DNA of 64,000 nt from Lepidodermella squamata (lineage: Eukaryota; Gastrotricha). This document shows positions 1 to 10,104 of the stretch, one piece after another. The notes below the pieces were generated by a model, which was not told the DNA's origin, ran no database searches, and saw nothing but the letters and a program-made list of their open reading frames with translations. A program made the position numbers and the translations under genes. The DNA lies in assembly GCA_047495785.1 (NCBI GenBank), contig JBLDXI010000036.1, positions 1 through 64,000 of the forward strand, read 5' to 3'. The stretch's first letter is position 1. The number at the start of each line of letters is the position of its first letter.

Positions 1-920
1 ATCTCATCTGCTACCGTCATTTTTTCATTCTGTCCACTAGGATATCGTGCTAAATGGCAACGTGCTCACTACAGTAGAACTAGGGTAAGAACTACGGAGG
101 AGATCGGCAACTTTAGAAAATAGGGCTAATACCATCTAACCCGGGAATTGTAGAAAGCTTTAGTCGAGTCACAGTTAATGCTAAATTGAACCAAGCGCTG
201 GCTAACGGGAAACTCAGCGGTACTGGGGGTTGAAGAGGCTCAGTTCGTGGAAGATAGTGAAGTAGGACCCTAGCTGTAGTTCTGTCGCTGTGTCAAGTGG
301 CCGTTTCCTCGCTCTTAGAAAATAGAACTAATAAGGCCTCTAACCAGGGAGTTATAAAGATCTCAAGGCGTTACACGCAGTATCGGCTACCACGTCCGAC
401 CACGTCCACCAAAGGAGAACTCGGCGGTTCTGGGAGTTGTAGAGACTCAGTTCGTCGCAGATCAAGTTCGGATGCGTCAAGCTGCCGGTGATAGCAGCCT
501 AAGAGCCTCTGAAGCGGTAGTCGTGAAACGGACTGCCAGAATTGCGAGGAGTGTTTTGTTTTGAAACATGGCGACGTGGAACTGTTGCCGCTAAAGGCAA
601 GCCTAGGCCAAGATCGATTCCGTTCTGAGATCTTTACTCTGGCTCTGATAGTAGCTCCCTTACTAAACGAGGTGACATCATCAGCCTACGCGCCTTGGGA
701 CTTACCAAGGGCTCTGGGTGAACATATGAGATCACAGGTGTAGATTACAAGGCAGTAGAACGAAGTAGCACTACTTGACATCCTTTCCCCACTCGTAGAA
801 AACGGGACTAGTGGCATCGAACCAATAGGTATTAGAGTCTCAAGGCGATGTACCACGCGCCGGAGAACGGAGAACTCGGCCGGTCTGGGAGCTGAAGAGG
901 CTCAGTTCGTTGATGATCGG
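1..920 (+). repeat. Degenerate retroelement-like tandem fragments
   Basis: Three diverged copies of one block are visible, near 105-265, 305-470 and 793-920. Each has a 'tagaaaa...act' start and ends in 'gagaactcggcgg..ctgggag...gagactcagttcgt'. The stretch 690-760 resembles 30410-30480, next to a reverse transcriptase relic, so this is probably debris of the same non-LTR family. No intact reading frame remains. The assignment to a retroelement is inference from that shared segment. Confidence 0.45.
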
Positions 921-1188
921 GTATGGACATCGGGCGCGACGAACTGTTCGGGATAGTTGGAGCCTACAGCAACTAATTCGGTGAACGGCGTAATGGATTT
1001 CAGTGAGATTGCCGCTGAATCAGCTGAAACACCGAGTCGGGCAGCAATACACATAACCGAACCGTCAGCCCGAACCGTCTCACTACCCTTGAGAATCAGC
1101 GGTATTCGCCGCAAACCGAGGGTCTGAAAGCGCAACCTGAATGCCAGCGACAAGGCGATTCACGATTAACGCTGTGCATCGTTTTCTG

Positions 1189-1327
1189 CCCGTATCAACA
1201 ATTTTCAGTATTCCGTAAGATGAAATATGCTAATGAGCACTTTTCATTGTTCAGTGCGTGAAATCACAATGAAAAGTGCTCATTAGCATATTTCATCTTA
1301 CGGAATACTGAAAATTGTTGATACGGG
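1189..1327. repeat. Perfect 62-bp hairpin (inverted repeat)
   Basis: The left arm 1189-1250 and right arm 1266-1327 are exact reverse complements by direct reading, with a 15-nt loop at 1251-1265. Arms begin and end with CCCGTATC/GATACGGG. No coding potential is seen. It could be a foldback miniature element or a structured RNA source. Confidence 0.9.
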
Positions 1328-1684
1328 TGACGAGTGCTGCTCCGGCATCATAAGTGATGGTCATGATTCAGCGTCGAACAGCAGTGTCAAGGTCGAGTCA
1401 ATGCAGATCAATACATCGACATTCTGCGGCGGGTTGAAATCGACAGAATTGACAGAATCGAAGCCACGTCAATTGCTGGCCAATACTTTATTGCCCTCAC
1501 CATGTGATTGCTGAATAAAACCACGCTCAGAAGTATAAAATCTCAAGGAAAGGTTGATTTTCGGTCACCGGCAAGAAGTTTTGTCCGATAGTGTAAGTCT
1601 GTTATGTATGCGGTGGTCGGTGGTTAACTACTCAGTTATCGCCAAGTTTTACATCCCAAAACCAAACCTGAATAGTTAAAAGAG

Positions 1685-1812
1685 TGCGCAGCAGGCGTGC
1701 ACAGACTGTGCGCACGCTGGCGGCATACAAACAAACAAACAAACAAACAAACAAACAACTTGTCAACTCACAAACGGTGACAGTATGGGGGTTCCCCCCG
1801 GCATTCTTATTC
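1685..1812 (+). repeat. CAAA microsatellite within a dispersed repeat
   Basis: An (ACAA)n tract runs from about 1728 to 1757. The flanking sequence, from the GC-rich 'caggcgtgc' to 'gacagtatgggggttccccc', is repeated at 31080-31180, so this is a dispersed repeat. The small open frames here are low-complexity and not convincing genes. Confidence 0.5.
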
Positions 1813-1900
1813 AGTATATCACACATCTTTTTAAATCATACATATTCCCGAAATCGGGTCCCGCACAGAGTAGGGAAAAGTTAATAGCAGGCTTCAAATA

Positions 1901-2408
1901 AACACTTTAACTGCCAAAAATAGACTGCGAGGTCCGATATTTGGGTCAAATTCCTGGGTCTGTCAAAAAGTCATTTATTTCGGTTCAACGATGCGTCGAG
2001 GGGCAGAATGCCTGACGGCAAAGTGTAGGCCATGTCCCGGCGGTTCTTTTGACACCGAATTCGGGGCCACAAGGTCTGAGCAGGTCATTGAAAATGACAG
2101 TGAAAGAACGTCGAAATTTTGGATTAGAGCCAAAAATCAGACCCAAGAATCGGACCTAATTATTAGACCCAGATTATGGCGCAACAATTGAAATTTCACT
2201 GTTTTTCAAGTTTGATTTCTGTGCGTTCCTTGAAGTCTTTGGCCCCGAATTCGGTGTCAAAAGAACCGCCGGGACATGGCCTACACTTTGCCGTCAGGCA
2301 TTCTGCCCCTCGACGCATCGTTGAACCGAAATAAATGACTTTTTGACAGACCCAGAAATTAGACCCAAATATCGGACCTCGCAGTCTATTTTTGGCAGTT
2401 AAAGTGTT
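1901..2408. mobile_element. Foldback MITE with long terminal inverted repeats
   Basis: The left end (1901 onward, ACACTTTAACTGCC...) is the reverse complement of the right end (to 2408) over roughly 180 bp per arm, with a few mismatches. Both ends are flanked by TAA, which would be a 3-bp target duplication as in PIF/Harbinger elements. A single diverged half-copy lies at 44140-44370. No transposase is encoded. Family assignment rests only on the TAA duplication. Confidence 0.7.
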
Positions 2409-2897
2409 AAACGCTTCGAAGCAGCATGGATTCCACGTAAATAAAAAAAATAGGCTTCAAAGTAAAATAAATGTTATTAATTAGATTAACACCGTGTTAA
2501 TCCAAGGCTGCTTAATGGTGGTGGCATGCAAGTAGTGATTTTTGCGAAGCAATTAGGACCACTTAATATACTTGTCTTTTTTTAGCACAGCAACTATTGA
2601 TCTATCGACATCCAAGACAAAATATTCTCCTAAAGATATAACAGCCTCTTAACAGCATATATATAGCAGCATAGGTTTCTTGCCCCGACAGCCGAGCTAG
2701 CGTGACCTTGCCGATCTAAAATCGGCGCAACTATATAATTCAAAGATCGTTCAACTTGAACTTACAGGGCCGAAATAGAACAGCCGGAAAAGGCCGTCAG
2801 AAATCTTTGATACCTTCCTTTCAAAATCGACAACGGGCTCATCCACCCTCGAGGATAATTTAGGCAAAAAATCACACAAATTCACCGCTTACCGCAG
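2409..2897. other. Region upstream of receptor exons, no gene resolved
   Basis: AT-rich sequence between the foldback element and the first recognisable receptor exon. The missing 5' exons of the GABA-B-like gene should lie here or further left, but I could not find one with matching phase and sequence. Confidence 0.4.
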
Positions 2898-4963
2898 GTT
2901 ATTTGTGATGAAGCCTGTGAGTATTCGGCTAGGTCTTTTCGAGAAATTGACATGGTGATGGTAAGTAGTTTGCAATCCTAGCAGAATCTTATATCTAGTA
3001 TCTAGTTAAGAGATTTCAGGTTTCGCAAACTTGCTCTGGCGCGTACTCGAGAAGTCAGGTCTACAACAGCAACTTATATTCAACCCTAGCTGATATTGAT
3101 ACTTATAAATTTGCTGTTCTTGAGGCTATTCGAAGTGTTGGCAAGTGGCGACAAGTCGGTGTTTTCTATTCGTGGTGGTTACGAGACATCGCAATCGGAG
3201 CCATGAATCTCTTCGCAACGCTAATTCAGAACGAAATAATCGTGAAAGAGTTCGTTGGGGTTAGTTTTTACAACGAAGCTAGCGATGCCGATTTTGAAGC
3301 GCTGATGAATGTCCGGATCATAGTTCTGTATCCATCTGGATCTGCAGAATGCGTTTACTTCCTCTGCCGGGCCTATCGCTACAACATTCGACCCCCATTT
3401 TACCACTGTATAATTTTACTCCCAGCCTGTTTAGCTTTGGCATCGATGAATCTGCCTAATGCCTGCTCCCGCAACATTTTAGATCATCAGCTCAGGGGTA
3501 GTTTCTTCGTTGGGGTGCCTACAACCCCGTTTAAGTTACCAACAAATTCAAGTTTAGGAATCAGTCCTATGCAGCTAAATACTATTGTCGACCGGAATTT
3601 AGCCTTCTTAACCGAGCCTGCGGGCGATGAGGCTATTAGATATGCTACATTCGATGCATTCATGACAACACTAATCGTGTTAGATCGCACTGAGACTGCT
3701 CTCAAGAAAAACTGCAACTTGACTCTCAGGGACTATAAAGACCCAGCTAAGAGACATTATATTTACGAAGTTGCAAATCGAACTGCGGCAGGGATTAGGC
3801 TACACGGTTTTCGAAGTAGGGAAATAGCTCGAGGCAGGAATGGCGAAAATTACCAGGATCTATCGATTTTTCAGCCTGGTCTCCATCTAAGACCTCGTCT
3901 TGTTGCTCACTTGGAATATCAGTATGTTTTCAACTACGTCCTTGATGCTGAACCCATTTGGGCGACTAAGAATGGCAAGGCCCCAAAGGATTTGACAAAA
4001 ATCGAGCTCAGGTTCGCTAAATGCGGACAGGGCTTAATTATAGGAATATCAAGTGTGTGTGGGATTTTCGTCCTGGGTCAGTTTGCTATTTTATACGTAA
4101 CGATCAATTTACCACATGAAGCTTTTCTCGACGCAAGGAAAAAGGTCATAGTATTCGTTAGTTGCATGGGGATGAACGCCTCCTCGCTTTTTCTCGTGGT
4201 TGGATATGATTTAGCTCCCAAACAGGAATGCAAGTGGAGGCCCTTCTTGAATGGTATTGGCTTCAGTCTAATGTCCAGTCTAATATTAAGCCAAATTGTA
4301 GGCTACTCTAAAGTCAAGGTCAAAAAGATCCGCAAGGAGAACAAAGAACCGCGCTATTTGAACGGAATAACCAGGTTAAGAACGTTGATGCAGGCGCGAG
4401 CTAGCATAGCAGAAAGAACATCAACGAATGAAGTCATCTTTGCTGGATCGCGAATGATCCTAACTTTGGCGAGTAGCAGATTCGAAATCAGTTCCATAAT
4501 CAGCAAAACCTTCTGCGCAACGTTTTTCTTCGAATCTTTCCTTCTTAGCTTGTGGATGATTGTTGAACCTCTGAGCATAACTCTCGTAACATCGGAAATT
4601 CGATTCGATGAATTCCAGGATACTTATTATAATATCACAATGCCGATGTGTGGTTCAGGTAATGCAAGGTATTGGTTAGTTGCTTTCTTAATTCTCGTTT
4701 TCCTGACCAACCTTGTTGCCAACTTCTACTCACTTAAAATAAGAAAGAAGAAATTTCCAGTCGGGTTTTCGCTGAGTGTCTTTCTCTTTAGAATCGCTGC
4801 AGTGGCAAGTGTGAGTATTTTGGGCGCTGGCTTCCTTATTGTTATCATCGTAGCGAATTCAGGTAGTTCTTGTTATGTTAACTTTGCTTTGGCTGTGGTA
4901 CAACTGATTTACTCACTCGTTATCTCAAGCATTCTACTTCTCCCTGTAGCTATTGTTATCTGA
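2898..4963 (+). CDS. GABA-B-like class C G protein-coupled receptor (5' incomplete)
   Basis: Two exons are clear, 2898-2960 and 3020-4963, joined in frame across a GTAAGT...TTTCAG intron. The first exon and the start of the second match the periplasmic-binding-like ligand domain (CDEACEYSARSF, then TCSGAYSRSQVY and a 'GKWRQVGVFYS' strand). A GABA-B-type linker (NGKAPKDLTKIELR) leads into seven hydrophobic segments, with CKWRP at TM3 and WMIVEPL at TM4, like the W-x-V-[DE]-P of GABA-B receptors. The family is a plasma-membrane neurotransmitter/metabolite receptor coupling to G proteins. Oddities: the loop between TM3 and TM4 is about 35 residues longer than expected, and the stop codon falls at the end of TM7, so there is no cytoplasmic tail or coiled coil. 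The ligand is unknown. Earlier exons encoding the first part of the ligand domain were not found. Confidence 0.85.
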
Positions 4964-5266
4964 TAAATAGATGCTATTACCTTCATTATTCGTTTTCGAA
5001 TTGCGGTTGCCGGGATCCCAAACAAAAAAATATGAAAATCGGTGACTTCACGTTTTAATATTGCGCTATTTGATAAATGTGATGACTGTTATCAAGTAAA
5101 AAGTGGGTTTTTGCGAATTTGTTGACATTTTTTCATAATTTTTTATTTAAAAATAGAGAGAACACACGCAGATAACTTAATAGTAGAATAACATTATAGG
5201 CGAGCTACACGAAAATGTGTTTGTAGTAAGTAAGCTTTAGCTCAACTTTTCTTGTAAAATAATAAA
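4964..5266. other. AT-rich intergenic stretch
   Basis: Receptor 3' flank. I see no gene or clear element here. Confidence 0.4.
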
Positions 5267-5388
5267 ATGCGCCACCTAACAACTATTACAAATCAGTTTC
5301 CTTGCTTTGGTATCCGGAGTAGCGAATGCTCAAGATCTCGAATGTGGTTCTCTGAGCCCCACTGCCAGGGCGAAATCAAAAGGTCCAA
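5267..5388 (+). pseudogene. Possible decayed start of a secreted protein
   Basis: An ATG at 5267 opens a frame that, after a one-base shift near 5297, reads as a signal-peptide-like stretch (FLALVSGVANAQDLECG) followed by SQPVVAHDYPWLVTL and a stop at about 5429. The PW-x-V-x-L ending loosely recalls the N terminus of trypsin-like proteases, but no catalytic region follows. This is a weak, low-confidence reading of a broken gene fragment. Confidence 0.2.
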
Positions 5389-5731
5389 GCAGCCAACCAG
5401 TAGTAGCACATGACTACCCTTGGCTGGTTACATTGTAGGCCGGGTTTGCAGGGTCAAAGTCCGATTTTTTTTGCCCGGTTGTTTACTGCGTCGTTTATGT
5501 GGTGGGGTGGTGGTGCGGTGGAGAATTCGTATTTTTTTCTGATGTTCCTCATTCATCACAAACCAAATAATTTATTGAGTGAGGATTTTGGATGGTTTGT
5601 GCAATTTTCTTTGCTGACCTCCTTGACAAGTGAAAAAGGGCCATTTTTAACAATTACACATAGCGAGGGCGCAATTTGCTCAAGAGAGCTTACTTAAACT
5701 GTTACCATCTTTATCACCGTACAGCGAAATT

Positions 5732-6294
5732 ATGGATGGTGCAAAAATAAAGCACGCAAAATTATCTGTTGAATATGAAGGTTTTGGGCTGATCGAGGCT
5801 GAGCTTCCGTTGGTGAATCCGCTTCCACCGCGCAAGCGTGCGAATGATCTTGCGAAAAGGTATGATATTAAAGCAAAACTTAACACAGGCGAGAATTCAA
5901 GAGCATTCGCGCATTTATTTCTAAATCCGATATAATATAATTTGACGAAAATATCAAATTGCTACAATTACAATATACGTTCCTCAGTAGGCTGGTAACG
6001 TTGGGCTTACGGTTTGGCATTAATGCCAGCAAGCTTCTAGCAATGAAGTCATTTATTGGCTTCGGCTCGGTTACAAAAGAAATGTTTTATAGCATCAGAA
6101 ATGAATTAGCCCAATTACATCCGATAACGTCATCGCAGGATGGGAAATCTGCATTTCGATCCATAACGTCGCTTGCGCATAGTTGGGTTCAGCAGGGCAT
6201 CCTATCGCCACTGATTCCTAATGACATCCGATTTCAGGTGATAACCCTATGTATCTATGTAGCTATGATTGCTTTACTTTTGGTGATTTTATAA
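5732..6294 (+). other. Two short open frames of unknown nature
   Basis: Frames at 5732-5935 (beginning MDGAKIKHAKLSVEYEG) and 5959-6294 (containing SVTKEMFYSIRNELAQLHP and ending in a hydrophobic segment) are moderately complex, but I recognise no family. They may be exons or relics. Splice sites joining them are not evident. Confidence 0.2.
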
Positions 6295-6458
6295 GGTTGA
6301 TGGATTTGCCGGCCGCACTACTTATTCTGATCCTTTTGTGACTTCTAACGTGATTCCTAAATTGAACAAATACCCAGTGTATAGCACTAAGCTGGAGCTT
6401 ATATATCTATTCATCTACCTTAGTCAACAGGAAAGCTGGGTTGAGCTGGGTTGAGCAG

Positions 6459-7145
6459 GTCGCGACATCAGAAGCGAGCTATTGCCATCAGGTTATGAAA
6501 ACGTCAGCGAATATTACCGGAAAAGAATTCAGTTCGAAATCCCAGTCGATCAAATATGGTTGCCCGATATTCAACACTTGAACGCTACCGATGAGTCGCG
6601 GCCTTTCAGAGAGTATAGCTAAATTTGAGAAACTTGTTCATCAAACCATATTTATTTTTTTCGCAGCAAAAACTGATCAAAGCCCGAGCATTTGTTGACT
6701 CGGAGCCAAGATTTCTTACCTACACAGTCAGGCTGTTACACAGTTCACAAGTAGCTGTTACTTTTTCAAGTATACGAAATTCCCATTTGATACATTGACC
6801 TGTACATTTGAAATCGAAACTGAAAACCGAGCGAATGAATTAGACATTGAAATCGATAGTATTCTATTTTCTCAAGTCTACTCGCCACTGCGCAACAACG
6901 AAATATGGGAGTACATAAACTACAACGGCTCGCTTTCGAAGCGAAACTCCTTTCTGCATGCCACGATAAACCTGGTTCAGAAAAAGAAAATACCAGTACT
7001 ATGTTTGGAATGTGTTCGTGCCATCGTTGACTCTATTCGTCCTTTAGATCGCAGCTTTGATCATGCTTTGATCGATTGTAAGCGCAGGGCACGTATCACC
7101 GTAAAGCTGACCAGGATGTTGATGGATTCCGATAAAATTGAATAG
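6459..7145 (+). pseudogene. Cys-loop (pentameric ligand-gated ion channel) receptor fragment, left copy
   Basis: An exon-like segment 6459-6612 contains FEIPVDQIWLPDI, matching the P-x-D-x-IW-x-PDI signature of the extracellular domain. After a possible intron (GTATAG...TTCGCAG, 6613-6666), the next segment has DSEPRFLTYTVRLLH in one frame and then, one base shifted, SSCYFFKYTKFPFDTLTC. That is the Cys-loop with its FPFD core, spaced one residue longer than the usual 13. Downstream, EIWEYINYNGSLSKRNSF resembles the pre-TM1 strands. No transmembrane region follows. The frame change near 6755 and the mismatched intron phase mark it as broken, or as mis-sequenced in both arms. Intact members are cation or anion channels opened by small ligands. 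Confidence 0.65.
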
Positions 7146-7309
7146 AAAAATTCCTCACTATGAAACTATATGAACATTTATACCGTATATGCCGAATTAA
7201 TATCCGAGTATCTTATTGTTTGAAAGCAACCGACAACAGGGGGCTTATTCAGACTGGGGAATTAAATTGAGCTTGGGATAATAATTCGGCATATAGTTTA
7301 TGTGAAACT

Positions 7310-7510
7310 ATATTTGTATGATATAACACGAGTAAAGAGTCTATATCTGAACGGAGCCGACCGAGATTTACGAATCGGAACAAGTCGCAGACGAGTGGAG
7401 ATGAGTAAATCGAGTACGGCGAGCTCAGATATAAACGATTTACGAGTGCTGTATCAAAAAATATTGCATGAGCATGTGTACTCGATCTATATTTCCGAAA
7501 CGAATGCTAT
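7310..7510 (+). repeat. Dispersed repeat copy (pair with 26450-26650)
   Basis: About 190 bp from 'cacgagtaaagagtctatat' to 'atattgcatgagcatgtg' recurs in reverse complement at 26464-26640 with few differences. It gives a small shared open frame (ending in KILHEHVY/KILHEHIY), which is probably incidental. Likely a MITE-type element. It sits in the spacer of the large inverted repeat. Confidence 0.6.
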
Positions 7511-7605
7511 ATTTAATTAGAGTGCTATAGGTATCATCGATATCTAGCAGTTCTTCTAGGACTGGTTTTTTCACTGATTCCCCGAACCGCTGATGAGTTT
7601 TATCT

Positions 7606-8271
7606 CATCAACATCCTGGTCAGCTTTACGGTGATACGTGCCCTGCGCTTACAATCGATCAAAGCATGATCAAAGCTGCGATCTAAAGGACGAATAGAGT
7701 CAACGATGGCACGAACACATTCCAAACATAGTACTGGTATTTTCTTTTTCTGAACCAGGTTTATCGTGGCATGCAGAAAGGAGTTTCGCTTCGAAAGCGA
7801 GCCGTTGTAGTTTATGTACTCCCATATTTCGTTGTTGCGCAGTGGCGAGTAGACTTGAGAAAATAGAATACTATCGATTTCAATGTCTAATTCATTCGCT
7901 CGGTTTTCAGTTTCGATTTCAAATGTACAGGTCAATGTATCAAATGGGAATTTCGTATACTTGAAAAAGTAACAGCTACTTGTGAACTGTGTAACAGCCT
8001 GACTGTGTAGGTAAGAAATCTTGGCTCCGAGTCAACAAATGCTCGGGCTTTGATCAGTTTTTGCTGCGAAAAAAATAAATATGGTTTGATGAACAAGTTT
8101 CTCAAATTTAGCTATACTCTCTGAAAGGCCGCGACTCATCGGTAGCGTTCAAGTGTTGAATATCGGGCAACCATATTTGATCGACTGGGATTTCGAACTG
8201 AATTCTTTTCCGGTAATATTCGCTGACGTTTTCATAACCTGATGGCAATAGCTCGCTTCTGATGTCGCGAC
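7606..8271 (-). pseudogene. Cys-loop receptor fragment, right (inverted) copy
   Basis: Mirror image of the fragment in the left arm. The segment 8271-8118 (minus) encodes the IW-x-PDI signature. The segment 8063-7606 carries the same frame shift, then FPFDTLTC and the following strands, and is cut off at the arm boundary, where the sequence diverges. It shares every defect of the left copy, so the defects predate the inverted duplication. Confidence 0.6.
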
Positions 8272-8419
8272 CTGCTCAACCCAGCTCAACCCAGCTTTCC
8301 TGTTGACTAAGGTAGATGAATAGATATATAAGCTCCAGCTTAGTGCTATACACTGGGTATTTGTTCAATTTAGGAATCTTTTCAGCAAACAATAGCATCT
8401 GCGGTAATTAAAAACCGTC

Positions 8420-8625
8420 GCTTCTACTGTTGAAATGAGAAAATTAGGTAAATACACGGCAAGGCCATGCGGCTTCGGAATGGCAAGCGCGTTTGCAGCA
8501 GCTTCACAGTGATCAGCTCCAACGCCAGTTGCACCAGCTCCAACAACAGCCGCAGCAACAGCTCAACCCAGGTGCGAGCCAAGTGGAAACCACGCTCGCT
8601 AGTATCAGCCAAGCGCTATAGCTGA
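8420..8625 (+). other. Gln-rich coding-like fragment
   Basis: One frame reads QARLQQLHSDQLQRQLHQLQ and further Gln-rich heptads, then a stop. It looks like a piece of a coiled-coil protein or a retroelement gag, but has no start, partner domain or splice signals I can defend. Confidence 0.2.
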
Positions 8626-8707
8626 TACAGTGCTCCATGTATAAGCTATCTCGCATCATGCATGATAAATTTTCAGAGCTTGATGCCTTTTCTCACTTGT
8701 TGCCGGT

Positions 8708-9038
8708 GGGAGAAGTAGCGGGGAGACTGGGAGTACGGTACTCCCAGTTCGACCGGCCGGGAGAATGACAATATTCTCAGAGTACTAGTACAAGTTTCTC
8801 GAGATTTTGCGGCAAGGCTAATTCTTGGATTGGAGATCATTTTCCTGACCATTCTTAGCTGATTTAGGTGCTTGAAACTCAATGTTTTTGGCTCGCTTCG
8901 CTCGCCTACAACCCTCTTTCTCAGTTTTTAGTTTCGTCAGTGGTTACCAAGTTGTAAGTTGGGCTGGTGGACTTTGTTGACATGTTTCCTTAGTCCTTAG
9001 AGCATACGCCTTTCTAAAACTGTTAGAATGACGTTGTG
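8708..9038 (+). repeat. Dispersed repeat, uninterrupted copy
   Basis: This stretch is collinear with 15796-17070 but lacks two insertions present there. It therefore serves as the empty site: the other copy carries a hAT MITE at its ACTCCCAGT site and a CR1-like retroelement at its GATTGGA site. No coding function is apparent. Confidence 0.75.
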
Positions 9039-9082
9039 CGGAATCGTCAGGATTTTCGGGCGGTCTGTCCGTTTCTTCGTTT

Positions 9083-9300
9083 TTATCTACCATATAAGTA
9101 CTTGGTTTTGGCGACGTTAATTTTCAGACCCAACTCTGTACAATTTTGCTCAATGATTTGTAATAAATTAGCTATCTCTTCTCTGTTAGTTCCTATTAGC
9201 GTTCCGTCGTCAGCGAACGCTAGACTGTTTAACCGCTCTTTTCCTATAGGAAAACCGCCATTTGCTTTTGCCACTTGTTCACTTGTTAAGGTTGAAAGTT
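9083..9300 (-). pseudogene. Reverse transcriptase fragment (non-LTR)
   Basis: On the minus strand the frame reads LNSLAFADDGTLIGTNREEI, then CTELGLKINVAKTKYLY. The ADD motif is the reverse transcriptase active-site pair, and GLKIN..KTK is the following palm/thumb strand. Only about 60 residues survive, so it is a dead fragment of a non-LTR element. Confidence 0.65.
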
Positions 9301-9414
9301 ATAGGGTCATTCCAGGTCCATTCAACAAGCGACTGTACCAAGGTTCTCAGAATAGCTCGAGACTATTTTTATCGGATAGAGCTCAAAAAGTTAGGAAACT
9401 TTTACTCTTGTGAT

Positions 9415-9828
9415 TTTTTTCTATGACGCAAAGGTGGGCTTCTAAAAATAAAAAACGAAATACAGTAGAAATTGCTGCCAATATTTTTATCATCGTGAAA
9501 CGGCTAGGTAGGTATTATTAAAAAAATATTATCAACTGCGGCGTAACATTGAAGTACATTCGGCTTTTTTAAGCATTGAACGACTGCACTGTTCGTTATT
9601 TGCGTTAACGACCAAGGGTCAAACAAACTTTCCCCGTTCATTATCTATGAAATTAAAAGTTGTTGTTTTGACGCGTCGCTAACAACGATATAACTTCTTC
9701 AAAACAAAATAGCTGCTTAATCAGCTGCTACTTTTTTGTCGATTTTCTTTAACGGTAAGAATGAAAAATACTATAGAGCGCAGCCAGGCAAGATATAGTC
9801 GACTAACGCACTGAAGCATGTGCCGTAC
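9415..9828. other. No gene seen
   Basis: AT-rich intergenic sequence with no convincing open frame or repeat that I could place. Confidence 0.4.
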
Positions 9829-10022
9829 GTATTACCGCGCTTTGAGTGTCATGCCACTATAGCTCGTTTTTTAGTGACATGTCACTATACCCCGTTTATA
9901 GTAGCATGCCAGATTACATTGCAAAGCAAAACATTAGGTGCCACTATAAACGAGGTAATTCAAAATGGGTCGAAAGCCATGTTTCACTTTATAGTGGCAT
10001 GGCACTCAAAGCGCGGTAATAC
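9829..10022. mobile_element. MITE with ~34-bp terminal inverted repeats
   Basis: The left end GTATTACCGCGCTTTGAGTG... and right end ...CACTCAAAGCGCGGTAATAC are inverted repeats of about 34 bp with one mismatch. The body has further internal copies of 'ATGCCACTATA' and 'CGTTTATAGT'. The element is 194 bp and has no coding capacity. Confidence 0.75.
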
Positions 10023-10104
10023 GGTATATGTCGTATCGTAATGAGCAATTCTTCCAATTGCCGATAGAGATATCTCTTACCCCGATCTGCCCAGGATAGC
10101 TACA

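Larger units (their letters stand above)
6352..8378. repeat. 773-bp inverted duplication with 481-bp spacer
   Basis: The left arm 6352-7124 and right arm 7606-8378 are reverse complements of equal length. I checked both ends and the coding portion and saw no difference. The spacer 7125-7605 carries a dispersed repeat also found at 26450-26650. The arms carry Cys-loop receptor pseudogene copies facing each other. Identity this high implies a recent event or an assembly artefact. Confidence 0.85.

Noticed and set aside
297-491. Open frame rich in Ser and Arg at the window start
   Set aside because: Lies in a tandemly repeated, degenerate block, with no domain or splice context.
1684-1884. Open frame containing KQTNKQTNKQ
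   Set aside because: Product of the ACAA microsatellite.
8673-8882. Minus-strand open frame in the 8.7-kb repeat
   Set aside because: It lies in a dispersed repeat, and the other copy is interrupted by two insertions.
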